A stretch of 48,063 bases of DNA from positions 1 to 48,063 of the IMG/VR virus record IMGVR_UViG_3300037132_000181; one strand, given 5' to 3'. The position numbers and the translations under genes are program-made. This DNA is from a virus. The first letter of the stretch is position 1; each line of letters starts with the position of its first letter. Under the pieces are notes generated by a model. It was not told the origin of the DNA. It worked only from the letters and a program-made list of their open reading frames with translations, and did not search any database. Below are positions 1 to 9,764 of this stretch, piece after piece.

Positions 1-11
1 CGCCTTTTCAC
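1..11 (-). CDS. possible start of the next gene, cut by window edge
   Basis: On the minus strand a GGAGG Shine-Dalgarno (bases 16-20) is followed four bases later by GTG AAA AGG, which would begin a protein Met-Lys-Arg. Only three codons lie inside the window, so no function can be given. It follows the stop of the 1142-residue protein directly, in the same style as other junctions here. The spacing is short, so the true start could be elsewhere. Confidence 0.3.
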
Positions 12-23
12 GGCACCTCCTCA

Positions 24-39
24 ACTGCAAGTTTAACCT
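24..39. repeat. degenerate copy of the junction palindrome
   Basis: ACTGCAAGTTTAACC keeps the left half and centre of the repeat family, but the right half has decayed. It touches the stop codon of the upstream gene (38-40) and precedes the GGAGG of the next gene, the usual location of this repeat. Confidence 0.5.
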
Positions 40-3000
40 ATCGTGTATACCCCTGAGCCTGTGCCGCGGCGACGGCGTCAGGCACGTTGCCGCCGGTCTG
101 CATGAGAAAATCCTGAGCGGTTTTCTCGTCCAAGATTTTAGCTTGCTTGCCGCGCCCGCCAGCGAACGCCAGATAGTACTTGAATATCTGGACGCCTGCC
201 CCAGGAGCGTTGGGGGGGGTCTTAAGCGCCTTTTGCATGAGCGTTATCAGACTGGGGTCTTTGGAAGCCGCGTAAGTCAGGTCATCCTCAATGTTTCGAG
301 GCTCCGCACCCCACACTTGCGGTTCCCGGTACGTGATTCCCTTTTTTATGACGTCTTTCGGCCCCATCCTTAACGCCTCAGCTTCCCGCACCCCCGCCGA
401 TCCGCGCACGCTGCGGGTGATGAGCGACGTGGTAAACAGGTAAATCTTCCCAAAAATTCCAGACTTTGCATTGAAGTTGGCCTGTTCCATAGCCCGGGCA
501 AGCCCTTGAAGTTGTGTTGCCGCCACATTCCCATCGCTCAGCGCCGCAATCGTGGGCGCCGCTTCCTTCATTTCGTCAGCAAAGTTCCCAAGGTGGATGA
601 TGCCGTCCGGGCCACCCAGTCTTCCCATTACCATAACGCTCTTGGGCTTATTGGCCACCTGATCGATTACCGAACGAAGGAGTTGCTGCCTGACTTCTGG
701 CGAAGCGATCCCAGCAACGTACCGAGCCCTGCTTGGTTTCTCAATCATGTCTTGCGCCATCTCAGCCATGGTCACCGGTTTCATTGCCAACCATCGGGCT
801 TCTTCCTTCGGCTTTATCCTCCCCGGCGCTTCTTCTGCGGCCGTGCGCTTGGCCCCCATCTTGGCCTCTTGGCGCTCTTCGGCATCTAGCATCGCCTGCA
901 ACCGCTGCAACTGATAATCAAGACTGGGGTTTTCCGTGCGCAGTTCCGCGTGCGCCTTGTCCGAAATCTCTCCGAGCAGCGTGTCGTAGGAATCGCCCAG
1001 AAGAATCTTGGCTCCCGGCCGGCTGCGCAGCCAGCGGTCCATTCGATTGTAATTCAGTTCTGGCTGTTCGACCCCGAGCCGAGTCGATGGTACCGTCCCG
1101 GCTTCTGCCATCTGCTGGACAACCATCCTCCGCAAGCGAGACTTTGCCGCTTCGCTGTCGCTTGTTGCGTCGGCAATTTTCTGCGCCAACTTGTTGGCCT
1201 TTTCCGGGTCTAAATCCTGAAGCATCTCGATGCCTTCAGCTACCACAGGTCCGGGCGTAAGCGCCTTCGTCACCTCTGCCTGAATCATCTCCGTTCCTGG
1301 CGAAAGAATTTTCCTAACGAGCGTTTCCGCCCCTGCGGCATGGCGCGGGTTTCCAAAGAAATTGCGAATGACTTTTTTGTCCAAGTTTTCGTGCTTCTCG
1401 AAGGTGATCCGGTCAGCCTGGTCGAGAAGTTCGTGGGCCTGGAAAAGTTCGGGACGACTTGCGAGCGCAGCGTCGTTTTGAGCAGCCACGCTGTCGCGGA
1501 TAATCCGCATCAGTCGGATTCTTGGTGCCAGTTCAGGGCTATGCTGCGCCTCCATCTTGCGGATAATGGAAGAGAGCCCACCCTGCGCTTCCCTGGCAAC
1601 GTCAAATGGAATAGCCCTTGGCTGAACAGCATTGGGGTCGTTAGCTGAAACGCGGCTTGCCACGCCTTCAAAAACTTCTGGGTATTGATCGATCATCTGG
1701 TAAGAGAAATCGCGGTCGTTTCGCATTTCATTGATCATCGCATCGGCACCGCCATCCCCGACTTCTTCTTGGGCAATCTGGATGAAGCGCGGGTCAACTC
1801 TCAATTCTGCGATGTATCGGGGATTAAACATTCGCACCGGACGGTCTGGCGTAGCTGCATCCAGCAGACTTCTCGCGGCCTGAACGCGGGATGGAGAAAC
1901 ATCTTGCCCGTATTCGTCGATCATGCCCTTGATGCCCGCAATCATTTTAAGCGAGGACTCTATATCCTGCGGAGCAACCGACGATACACCCAGCTTGCCC
2001 TGAGCCGGCATTTTCGATCTGAGAGCGTCCACGATTGTATTGGCAGTCGGCTCTAAGTCCGTTTGAAGGTTTGCTTGGCGGGTCAGCGCATACGCTAGTT
2101 CATAAACCGCTGACTGCACCGCCGCAATCGCTTTGGGATTCTCCCGAATGACCCCTAGGACCTCATTCGCAGCTTCAAGAGGAATCATGTCCTTCCCCGG
2201 CCCTACGGTCGAGTCGAATAGTTGCTGGAGGTTTTCGTGCGCCCGTTCTCGCCGCGCCTGTTCGCGTGCTGCGTCCTCGTCAATCTTGGTGGACTTTTCG
2301 TAAATGTCGTCGATAATGCGGTCGTGATCTGCCAGCCGATTGCGGCGCAAAACCGCTTCCTGACGGTCCAGTTCCGCCATGTTGTCAGAATGAACTTCGG
2401 CACCTGCTACGTTTTTAAGATGGTTCAGGTCGGCAGTGTCGGCGGCTTTGGGCGAAATCTCCTTGATCTTGTCGCCCAGTATCTGCTGCACCATCATGTT
2501 TTGACGAACCTTGCTGAAAGTCCGCCATGTCGGCGTCTTCGCATCGAGTGGGCCAAAGACGTTGTCCTGCATCCACTTTCCTGCATTCTGGATGCCCTGC
2601 TCAGACAACGGCATGTCGGCAGGTGGTGGTGGAACTTCGCCCGGCTTCCCCGCTTTGGCCGCGCCGGCCAGAAGATTCTGGACCAGCCACATGCCACCGG
2701 CCGTGGTCAATTCTCCCAGCGCGCCAGCGATGTTCCCCTGTTTTCCCTTTTCAGTGGCTTGGGCAATCTGAGGAGCGAACGGGATGGGTAGCGAACTGAT
2801 TGCCACCGCACTCACTTCCCCCGCCCCTGGAGCAACGGCGGGTGCCGCAATTTCATACGCGCCTGTAACCGCTCCGGGGGGAGAGAATGGACCAGTCACA
2901 TTCCCCAAACCCTTAGGTGCGGGAGGAATAGGAGTTGCCGGGGACGCCTTCGCTGCCGCGACAAAGTTTTCAGGCAAGTTGATTGTCGCCATGATGGCTG

Positions 3001-3466
3001 AACCGACGGCGGGGTAAAGGATTGGGCCAAGGGTTGTCTTGAGGGTGGACTCCACCTTCCGCTTCCAACCATCTTCATGCAGCTTGAAATTTTCGCGTGG
3101 ATCGAGCGAGGAAACCGCCTGCAAGATGGGATCGAGAAACCTACTGATTGCGCCAGAATCCCTTTCCCTGAGCTGCTTTATGACCTCGTGAACGGAAGAG
3201 TTTCCGGGATCTTCTGGCACAATCCTCCACCCCTGGTCCTGAAGCGGCTTGAATTTGTCGGCACGCTGCGTTCCCGTCTTCCCGTCAGGAGTGCGCACGC
3301 GCAGGGCAAGCGTACGGCCGGGCTGATCCTTCATCCAGTTCATCAATTCGTCGCCCGTACCGACGAATTTACCCTTCACATCGTTTTCATCGAATACCTG
3401 GTATGTTGGCGGAGTTACGCCAATGCTGGGCGGGGGAGGGACGGGGGATTTAATTTCGTCTGCCAC
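38..3466 (-). CDS. large internal virion protein (putative ejection protein)
   Basis: This 1142-residue protein has a GTG start, chosen because it follows the previous stop and the palindrome directly, although the Shine-Dalgarno is weak. The first 150 residues look globular. Residues about 150-290 are rich in Ala/Gly/Pro with hydrophobic stretches. From about 340 onward it is mostly charged helix and coiled coil (Gln/Glu/Arg/Ala). I see no recognised enzymatic motif. Size, composition and its place at the end of a run of Ala/Gln-rich proteins fit the big internal or ejected proteins of short-tailed phages that help DNA cross the cell envelope. That role is inferred from context, not from a domain match. 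Confidence 0.55.
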   Translation of the reverse strand: MADEIKSPVPPPPSIGVTPPTYQVFDENDVKGKFVGTGDELMNWMKDQPGRTLALRVRTPDGKTGTQRADKFKPLQDQGWRIVPEDPGNSSVHEVIKQLRERDSGAISRFLDPILQAVSSLDPRENFKLHEDGWKRKVESTLKTTLGPILYPAVGSAIMATINLPENFVAAAKASPATPIPPAPKGLGNVTGPFSPPGAVTGAYEIAAPAVAPGAGEVSAVAISSLPIPFAPQIAQATEKGKQGNIAGALGELTTAGGMWLVQNLLAGAAKAGKPGEVPPPPADMPLSEQGIQNAGKWMQDNVFGPLDAKTPTWRTFSKVRQNMMVQQILGDKIKEISPKAADTADLNHLKNVAGAEVHSDNMAELDRQEAVLRRNRLADHDRIIDDIYEKSTKIDEDAAREQARRERAHENLQQLFDSTVGPGKDMIPLEAANEVLGVIRENPKAIAAVQSAVYELAYALTRQANLQTDLEPTANTIVDALRSKMPAQGKLGVSSVAPQDIESSLKMIAGIKGMIDEYGQDVSPSRVQAARSLLDAATPDRPVRMFNPRYIAELRVDPRFIQIAQEEVGDGGADAMINEMRNDRDFSYQMIDQYPEVFEGVASRVSANDPNAVQPRAIPFDVAREAQGGLSSIIRKMEAQHSPELAPRIRLMRIIRDSVAAQNDAALASRPELFQAHELLDQADRITFEKHENLDKKVIRNFFGNPRHAAGAETLVRKILSPGTEMIQAEVTKALTPGPVVAEGIEMLQDLDPEKANKLAQKIADATSDSEAAKSRLRRMVVQQMAEAGTVPSTRLGVEQPELNYNRMDRWLRSRPGAKILLGDSYDTLLGEISDKAHAELRTENPSLDYQLQRLQAMLDAEERQEAKMGAKRTAAEEAPGRIKPKEEARWLAMKPVTMAEMAQDMIEKPSRARYVAGIASPEVRQQLLRSVIDQVANKPKSVMVMGRLGGPDGIIHLGNFADEMKEAAPTIAALSDGNVAATQLQGLARAMEQANFNAKSGIFGKIYLFTTSLITRSVRGSAGVREAEALRMGPKDVIKKGITYREPQVWGAEPRNIEDDLTYAASKDPSLITLMQKALKTPPNAPGAGVQIFKYYLAFAGGRGKQAKILDEKTAQDFLMQTGGNVPDAVAAAQAQGYTR

Positions 3467-3479
3467 ATTATTTTCTCAT

Positions 3480-3493
3480 GTGCAACTTGCACC
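3480..3493. repeat. junction palindrome copy
   Basis: GTGCAACTTGCAC, a perfect odd palindrome, sits between the TAG stop of the upstream gene (3493-3495) and the GTG start of the 1142-residue protein (3466). It belongs to the dispersed family in this window. Confidence 0.75.
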
Positions 3494-4728
3494 TAGTCCG
3501 CCACGAATCCATGCGCATCGGCCTTCTTGGTGTTGGGCTGGTTCCCCGGAGCCGCTTCTTCCGGCACGCCACCAACGGTTGCCCGGGCCGTCGCAATCTG
3601 CTTTCGCAGTCGCGCAATCTGGTCCCTCGCCATCGCCTGGTTCTTGGTCTGCCCAGGATTGGGCAGCAATGCCGCCATGGCGTTGTAAAGCGCTTGGGTC
3701 GACCGGCTTACCCCGGCAAACTGCCGCATGGTCTGTACCGCCTCGCGCCCTTGATTGTACGCCATCAGAAAGTTCTGTTCCTCCGGGGTGAGCGAGTTCA
3801 CCAACACCGCATTCACCCCGGCCCCGATGAACCCCTCAACGCTTGAGATCATCCCGGAGTTGGCCCCAGTTTTCGTGACCTGATTCACGATCTCCTGCAA
3901 TTTCAGCCGCGACTTCGTGCTGCCAAGAACTGTTGAGTATTTTTCAAGGTCCGGAAGCGCTGCCTCAAGGTTCGTCAGGCCAGCAAGTGACTTGCGGTCG
4001 GCGGGAGTTATCGGGACTGGAATCGACAGGCCGTTGTCGACAGCGTAGCGGTTAGCGGCTTCCATCGCCTTGGGCACCAGCTTCCCACCCGCCTTCGCAA
4101 TGCGGTATTCCTCTTCGCCGATTGACGATTTCTTCCCGCCCCCGGATGGTGCACCCCCAAGGTGCGTGGGAGCGGGAGGGACGCCACTTCCCCCACCAAG
4201 CCGCGTATGCTCGGTTCTCGATGTGCTGCTGGTGTTGCCGTACTGGTCGGTGGTGCTGGACGAAATAGTCTTTTCCGCCAGCGCAAATTCAATTACTTTT
4301 TTCTCGTACTTTTCCGCTACTTCCGCTGGCATTTCATTCAGTGGTCCGCTCCACCCCACCGCGGCAGCCGCCTTAATTTGTAGAGGGTTGGTCGCCCAGC
4401 GTTCTTTTTCTACCATCGGCTTTCCACTTAGAGCGTTGTACTCGAAGAGCAAATCCCGCCGCCGGTCCGCGGCGTCGGGCTTGCTGGTATCAATCCCCTG
4501 AAGCTGTTCGAGGATATCGTTCTGTCGCGTCATGCGCTTGACGGTGAGTTTGCGGACTTGGTTTTCGAGGTCCTGCGTGCTCGTGGAAGCCTGTTCGTGC
4601 TGGAGCTGGGCTTGTTGTTGCTGCCTCTGTTCCTTTATCCTCTCCACCCCGACATCAAACATGGCGTTCCAGTCATGCGTGTCGGGCGGCGGAGGTACCG
4701 GTGACTGCTGTCCGTTTTGTCCTGCCAA
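3493..4728 (-). CDS. putative internal virion protein, 411 aa
   Basis: Start is TTG, preceded at good position by GGAGGAATC. The protein opens with a Gln/Pro-rich segment, then a long Gln/Arg coiled coil (about residues 20-75), a Gly/Ser/Thr-rich low-complexity linker (about 150-195), and an Ala-rich helical C-terminal half. No enzymatic motif is visible. It is one of four neighbouring proteins with the same Ala/Gln-rich style, which suggests a component of the internal or ejection complex. The function remains unproven. Confidence 0.5.
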   Translation of the reverse strand: MAGQNGQQSPVPPPPDTHDWNAMFDVGVERIKEQRQQQQAQLQHEQASTSTQDLENQVRKLTVKRMTRQNDILEQLQGIDTSKPDAADRRRDLLFEYNALSGKPMVEKERWATNPLQIKAAAAVGWSGPLNEMPAEVAEKYEKKVIEFALAEKTISSSTTDQYGNTSSTSRTEHTRLGGGSGVPPAPTHLGGAPSGGGKKSSIGEEEYRIAKAGGKLVPKAMEAANRYAVDNGLSIPVPITPADRKSLAGLTNLEAALPDLEKYSTVLGSTKSRLKLQEIVNQVTKTGANSGMISSVEGFIGAGVNAVLVNSLTPEEQNFLMAYNQGREAVQTMRQFAGVSRSTQALYNAMAALLPNPGQTKNQAMARDQIARLRKQIATARATVGGVPEEAAPGNQPNTKKADAHGFVAD

Positions 4729-4737
4729 GATTCCTCC

Positions 4738-4754
4738 AACTGCAACTTGCAGTT
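4738..4754. repeat. junction palindrome, variant with AACTGCAA arms
   Basis: AACTGCAACTTGCAGTT is a perfect 17-base odd palindrome. The core TGCAA-N-TTGCA matches the other copies, and both arms carry the same compensating change (GGT to AACT-type), so symmetry is kept while sequence varies. It lies just before the GGAGG of the gene starting at 4728. Confidence 0.75.
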
Positions 4755-4764
4755 ACGTTGTCGT

Positions 4765-5376
4765 CTACCCTGCCGTGGGATCCAATCCCGTTGGAGTCGC
4801 AGGAACAAGCGGTGGCGTGCTTTTCTGGATGGGCGCAAGCGGCTTCGGGTTCCCACTGAGTGCCGTACCGATGCTGGAAACCGTATGGGCTGCCTTGTAC
4901 AGAGCCTTATCCAAGTTGCCTCGATGGTCTGGCTGCCCGTCTTGCGGCTTGTTCTTTCCGCCCGCCTTGCCACCCGCAATCAGGTCGCCCAACTGCTGCG
5001 TACGGCCAGCCAGCTCGGTGTCAGCGTCCTGCGCCGCCTGCTTCGCTGCGGCAATTCTTGGGTCATTGGACTGCATAGTTTTATCCGCAACGGCTTGCTG
5101 GTATGCCTGGAGATGCGATACCGCTGCATCGTACTTCATCTTGGCCACCATAGCGGACTGTTGCACCTGGTTGAATTGCTGCATCGACTTCTTTGCGTGC
5201 GCCGCCTGAATCCCCTTGAGCGCCTCGACAAACGCATCGGTGGCCTGCACTCCCCGGTTCGCGTATCCAATGCCTCCTGGCGGCGGCGAGGGGTTCGCAT
5301 TGCCTGCATTCGCCGGCTGCATACCTTGAATGACGGGAGCCTGCGGGAATTCTGTCGTGGGTAGTTCTAACGCCAT
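4765..5376 (-). CDS. putative internal virion protein, 203 aa
   Basis: It has a Pro/Gly-rich N-terminus, then a long Ala/Gln helical region (about residues 45-130, coiled-coil-like) and a Pro/Thr-rich tail. No catalytic motif is seen. It sits 8 bases from the next upstream gene in a compact virion operon. Composition suggests an elongated helical structural or ejection protein; I do not recognise a family. Confidence 0.45.
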   Translation of the reverse strand: MALELPTTEFPQAPVIQGMQPANAGNANPSPPPGGIGYANRGVQATDAFVEALKGIQAAHAKKSMQQFNQVQQSAMVAKMKYDAAVSHLQAYQQAVADKTMQSNDPRIAAAKQAAQDADTELAGRTQQLGDLIAGGKAGGKNKPQDGQPDHRGNLDKALYKAAHTVSSIGTALSGNPKPLAPIQKSTPPLVPATPTGLDPTAG

Positions 5377-5384
5377 ACGTCCTC

Positions 5385-5936
5385 CTACGCTCCTGCGGCT
5401 AGCATAGCAAGCGATGCAATCATCTGCTCGGTGGATTGTGCGCCTTGCGCTGCGGAATTAGCCGCGCCTTGAAGCACGCCGCCAGCCGAAAGGTAAACAT
5501 CCGCGCCGCTCAACTCTGAGGTCAGCGCTGTACCGATCCCCCACTCGCCCGCCTGCCCTTCGGCGGTCAGGGCGGTGGTAAACGTCTTGGACAGCGCGTC
5601 ACCAATGGAAGTAGCGGTCTGCTGGTCGATGAGCGAATCTTCGTAGGCGGTCGCCCCGCTGCGTGGCTGGTTGGCTGCCTGCGCTCTTTCGCCTTGCGCC
5701 AGATCGGTCTGCTGCGCGATGAGTGGCTCGTTCGCTTCCATGCGCATTGACGGATCGGCGGATGTGAGCCCTTCGAGTTCGTTGAGGTAGTTCTGGAAAA
5801 CCGGGGATGTCGTATCGAGAAGCGCCTGGGACTGCGGGAGCACAGACTGGGAAACGACATTCTCCGCCGTATTCGCCGCCGACTGTACAGCCTTCGATGG
5901 TCCGCCACCAAAAATAGTACCAAGAACTCCGCTCAT
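5385..5936 (-). CDS. putative virion protein, 183 aa
   Basis: The N-terminus is Gly-rich (MSGVLGTIFGGG), followed by Ala/Gln/Ser-rich helices through the whole chain and a hydrophobic Ala-rich C-terminus. Similar short proteins with a Gly-rich amphipathic start lie among the internal proteins of short-tailed phages. Membrane interaction during DNA ejection is a possible role but is inferred only from composition and neighbours. Confidence 0.45.
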   Translation of the reverse strand: MSGVLGTIFGGGPSKAVQSAANTAENVVSQSVLPQSQALLDTTSPVFQNYLNELEGLTSADPSMRMEANEPLIAQQTDLAQGERAQAANQPRSGATAYEDSLIDQQTATSIGDALSKTFTTALTAEGQAGEWGIGTALTSELSGADVYLSAGGVLQGAANSAAQGAQSTEQMIASLAMLAAGA

Positions 5937-5988
5937 GCCACACCTCGCCGCTAATCCTACGCTGCTTGTCCTTTGAAATCAACCGCCA

Positions 5989-6600
5989 TTATCCCACCAC
6001 AAAATAATTTTGGCCGTCGGACTGGTACTGTGCTTTGGCGTACTGCGTCGAAAGAACGTTCGTTGCGGCGCCGTTGATCTGGGCCGCTGTACCGCTGGAC
6101 GTGTTCGCGCTGGCCACCGTAACGGCGTGTGCGCTGCTATCCCCCTTGATAACCGGGAAGATGTAGCCCGTAACCGTGTCGGGTGGCGGCAGGGTGATGG
6201 TGAAAGAGGCTGCGGTCGCATCCCCCTTCAGTGTTCCGTCGGAACTGGTCGACTGGTACGTCCCGCTGACCGTTTTGATGGTCTGTCGGAAGGTGGAGTA
6301 CAGGCTAGCGGCCGTACCCGCCGAAAGCGCTTCATTGGATGCTGGTGGAGAAGAATTGGTGACGTTGGTGATGGGGTTCCCATTCAGGCTGAGCGGCCCC
6401 TGGATGCTGGCGGGGTTCCCCCCGGCGCCGGTTACCTGCTGGATGGCATTTTGTATCCCCCTCATATACGTGTTTAGTTGACTCTTTGGGAGGACGTCGA
6501 TTATCTGCGGGGAAACAGTCCCAAATCGGTCAGCCACCTGGACAGTAATGCTCTCCCAAGTTGGGTCCTGCACGAAGCTGGACGGTTGATTAGTGGCCAT
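5989..6600 (-). CDS. putative tail-appendage / fibre-like protein, 203 aa
   Basis: Residues about 20-60 are helical. The rest is Ser/Thr/Gly/Ala-rich beta-type sequence, including a segment (PLSLNGNPITNVTN, about 88-101) typical of short tail-fibre or baseplate proteins, where a repeated Gly-Asn-x-Ile-Thr-Asn turn begins a trimeric beta region. It lies 5 bases downstream of the 1050-residue tail protein and probably assembles with it. The family assignment is tentative. Confidence 0.45.
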   Translation of the reverse strand: MATNQPSSFVQDPTWESITVQVADRFGTVSPQIIDVLPKSQLNTYMRGIQNAIQQVTGAGGNPASIQGPLSLNGNPITNVTNSSPPASNEALSAGTAASLYSTFRQTIKTVSGTYQSTSSDGTLKGDATAASFTITLPPPDTVTGYIFPVIKGDSSAHAVTVASANTSSGTAAQINGAATNVLSTQYAKAQYQSDGQNYFVVG

Positions 6601-6605
6601 GTTTT

Positions 6606-9600
6606 TTACCCTCCGGTGAAACCTCCCGTGAAGGGAAGGGGGGTCTCAATGGCATTAATTCCTGACCACGGCATCCACTCAAGAGATGAGTCTTCTGGGT
6701 AAATCTTGAAACCCTGATTTGCCACAGCAGCGTCCAGAGCTATTTTGCACAAATACCCCTTGTTAAGCGGCAGAAAAACCTCCATCCTCTTTCGCTTGTT
6801 TCCTGTGGACGAAATTGCCTGGACTGGAAGCGTAACATCGTTCACCGTGGCGGTCAGGTTGACGACTCCAGTCGAGCGCAAGCATACAAGTGCCCGGTAG
6901 GCGTGCCCGTACCCAGATGCCCCAAAAGAGGTGCTGGGCGTCTGGTAGTGCGTTACGCCGATCCCATCGTCGCGGTGGAGCGCACTGAATCCGTAGATCG
7001 AGCCGGACCCACTCCACGTAAACCGCAGCGACATCCCGCATGAGTAGGTATCCTGCATGCTCATGGACGTCGTCGCGCGGGTTGTGGAAACGCACGTACC
7101 GATGGGAACGTAGGCGGCCAGAGTGGACCCGAAGGAAGCCAGAACAGATACCCCTCCCGGTGGGGAAGCCGCATCGACCGAGATATCAACCCATTCCGAA
7201 TCGTTCAAAAATCCATCGGGCTTGTAGGCTCCCGTTTCGACCAGTGGAGCGATGGCGGTCCCGTTGTCGGTCGAGTTGGAAGTGTCATAGAAATAAAGGT
7301 TTCCGCCGTTTCCACCGAGCAGCAGCTTATCCTGCACTTCGGGTTGAAGGTAGAGCGTTGACACTCCAAACGCCCATGTGTGCGGCCCGTCCCAGTATCC
7401 CCGCTTGTTGTCGAAACGGTAGCAGCGCAGCACGCCATCCATCCCCATGTAACTCCAGAACAGGTGGTGGTCGTACCATGCCAGTCGGTTGTACTGCGGG
7501 AGCGTCCAATTGATGGCGTCCGGCCTCGTGGATTTCGGGTCGAAAAGCGGCCATAGCAGGTCGTCCGTCAGACTTTCCCCCACCCCACCCGTACCGATAA
7601 AAATGCCCGACTTACCCACCCACGGCATAAACGGGATGCCGCTGCCGCCAAGAAGCGCCCATGGCGTGGCAACGGACTCACCCGACCCCACATCGTTGAA
7701 TGAAAAGAATCCCGCGAGTTGAGACGGCACAATCTGACCTTGGAATTCCATCGAGCGAGCGTACACGTTACCCTGCCAGTAGCAGCCGAGCGTTAGCGGG
7801 TCGGACGGCTGCGTCACCTCAAGGAAATTGAGCGACCCCCAGGCATCAGGGTTGGTCGGATTGCTCCAATAGAGGTTTCCTGGCTGGTTTGGGTCGCCAT
7901 CGCCAAATATCGTGGTGCCGTTGAATGGCCCCCAAATATACGGTAGCGGTTGGCCGTATACTATCGTTCCAGATTCATTGATGGTGGTTACCGGAACATC
8001 GTTTTGCAGACTGAGCACAGGGGCGAGAACAATGCTCGCGTCGGGAACGATATCGATGAACGCCTCTTGCACCGTACCCCCTCCGGCGCTGGTTGTGGAG
8101 CTGCCCGCACTGGTGTTGCTCACCGTAAACTGGTTTGAGCCCGGCGTGGCAAGAATGGTAAACCATCCATTGAACACATCATTTGCGTCGCCGCCCGAGT
8201 AAATCACGTCGCCCGCGGCAAAGTTGTTGGTGCCGGCCGTGGTGTACGTGGCGATCGTTCCGGCGGGGTTCATGGCAATCGCCGTAACGGTCTGGATGGG
8301 TAAATTCTTCTGGCTTCCGACTAGATACCAGGCAGATGAGAGCGTTCCGCCGCGGCGCCACCACCTGATTATGGTGACCTGCGGGTCCGTCGACACGCTT
8401 CCAGGAACCAGCCCCACCTGCTGATTCACCGGGTAGACATCAATCGCCATGACGGGAGAGGGATTAGATTCCGACTGGGTAACGGGATTGTAAAACGTAT
8501 CGCGGTAGTCGTAGCCGACTCCCACCGAGGTATTCGGCCCGAACGCCACCTGCATGAACAACTCGGCCACCCCGCATTTTGGGGTATTGGAAGGCGTCGT
8601 AAAGAAGTACAGATCCCATCCAAAAATCGTCGTGAAATCTCCGTTATTCGCCGGTCGCGAGATGGCCCCCCCGTTAAGGACAGTAGTGAAGCTGGACTTG
8701 GCTACCTTCACCAGATTCCAGCCGTTGGCCAACTGACTATACACACTGCACCATGTCCAGTTGGTCTTGAGTGCTCCGGTGCTTCCCGAGTCCAAGTCGA
8801 AGAATATCTGCACGTCGGAAACTTTGGTGATGTCGTCCAGATACACCCAAGCCTGAATGGTGTCGGTCACCGGAGAAATGTTCCCATTGATCGTGGTCAG
8901 ATTTAGACTCTGGGGCTTGCGGAAAACGACTGCCGTTCCGGACGTGGCTGTACCAACGTATCCCACATTCGCAGTGAGTGTCCCAGTGGCCGAAGCATCC
9001 GCCCCCGCCTGATAATAAAGAAATCGGGTCGAAGTGGTAATATTGAAGATAGGAAATTGGCCGACGAACCCCGGCGACGACGGTGCCGAGATGGTGACGG
9101 GGAGATTATTGACGTAGTCATTGGGGGAACCCGATACGGCCGCCACCCGGCCCGATGTCCGGGAAAGTGATGACAGGCTGGCGCTGTCCGCGCCAGTGGA
9201 CGACGTTCCAGTAACCGTGATGGAGCCGTCGGCAGGCGTGGGGTAGCTGATGACGTAATTCGCGTTGCTCAGGACCTGCGCGGTGGATGGATCAGGATCC
9301 GGCGTGACGCCAAGCTGAAACACCTGTCCCGCGGAATTGATCTTGACCATCTTTTTGCTGTCACCGATGATGAGCCACGGCTGGCCCGTGCCGCTTAACC
9401 GGTAGATGACGCCGGTAAGGGGGTTGCCGCTGAAGCCGCTTGCAAGCAGCGTCCATGATGGACCACTGCTCCACCCGTAGATGCTCGACGCAATCCCCAG
9501 CACGTACAGCGTCGTCGTGACAGGATAGGTCGTAACAGCGTCGGTCAGCACGAAAATTGAATGCACCGGGCTGCCCACCCCGGTCAGCGGACCGACCAGC

Positions 9601-9758
9601 GTGGCACCTGGCCGCGTGGTGAGTTCGCCCACATTGTTCATGACGACATTCTGGCAGGCCACCACCTGTCCAGGCCGCAGTTGGTCGGGACTCGCCGTTA
9701 TGTTTACCCCGTGGAAGGTTTCAAACGGCACTTCGAGTTTTGAGCAAGGCGCTGGCAT
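6606..9758 (-). CDS. large tail protein, hub / stabilisation-like, 1050 aa
   Basis: The N-terminus carries the pattern LRPGQVVACQNVVMNNVG followed by TTRPG (about residues 26-50). Phage tail-hub and packaged-DNA-stabilisation proteins often open with a similar list of assigned nodes ending in a RPG turn. The remainder is almost entirely beta-rich (Gly/Ser/Thr/Val), with many Trp and Tyr residues after residue 600, as in propeller- or sandwich-based tail proteins. It is the largest protein of the tail segment and is followed by a fibre-like gene. It could instead be a receptor-binding scaffold. No tape-measure gene is nearby, consistent with a short tail. Confidence 0.5.
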   Translation of the reverse strand: MPAPCSKLEVPFETFHGVNITASPDQLRPGQVVACQNVVMNNVGELTTRPGATLVGPLTGVGSPVHSIFVLTDAVTTYPVTTTLYVLGIASSIYGWSSGPSWTLLASGFSGNPLTGVIYRLSGTGQPWLIIGDSKKMVKINSAGQVFQLGVTPDPDPSTAQVLSNANYVISYPTPADGSITVTGTSSTGADSASLSSLSRTSGRVAAVSGSPNDYVNNLPVTISAPSSPGFVGQFPIFNITTSTRFLYYQAGADASATGTLTANVGYVGTATSGTAVVFRKPQSLNLTTINGNISPVTDTIQAWVYLDDITKVSDVQIFFDLDSGSTGALKTNWTWCSVYSQLANGWNLVKVAKSSFTTVLNGGAISRPANNGDFTTIFGWDLYFFTTPSNTPKCGVAELFMQVAFGPNTSVGVGYDYRDTFYNPVTQSESNPSPVMAIDVYPVNQQVGLVPGSVSTDPQVTIIRWWRRGGTLSSAWYLVGSQKNLPIQTVTAIAMNPAGTIATYTTAGTNNFAAGDVIYSGGDANDVFNGWFTILATPGSNQFTVSNTSAGSSTTSAGGGTVQEAFIDIVPDASIVLAPVLSLQNDVPVTTINESGTIVYGQPLPYIWGPFNGTTIFGDGDPNQPGNLYWSNPTNPDAWGSLNFLEVTQPSDPLTLGCYWQGNVYARSMEFQGQIVPSQLAGFFSFNDVGSGESVATPWALLGGSGIPFMPWVGKSGIFIGTGGVGESLTDDLLWPLFDPKSTRPDAINWTLPQYNRLAWYDHHLFWSYMGMDGVLRCYRFDNKRGYWDGPHTWAFGVSTLYLQPEVQDKLLLGGNGGNLYFYDTSNSTDNGTAIAPLVETGAYKPDGFLNDSEWVDISVDAASPPGGVSVLASFGSTLAAYVPIGTCVSTTRATTSMSMQDTYSCGMSLRFTWSGSGSIYGFSALHRDDGIGVTHYQTPSTSFGASGYGHAYRALVCLRSTGVVNLTATVNDVTLPVQAISSTGNKRKRMEVFLPLNKGYLCKIALDAAVANQGFKIYPEDSSLEWMPWSGINAIETPLPFTGGFTGG

Positions 9759-9764
9759 AGTGTC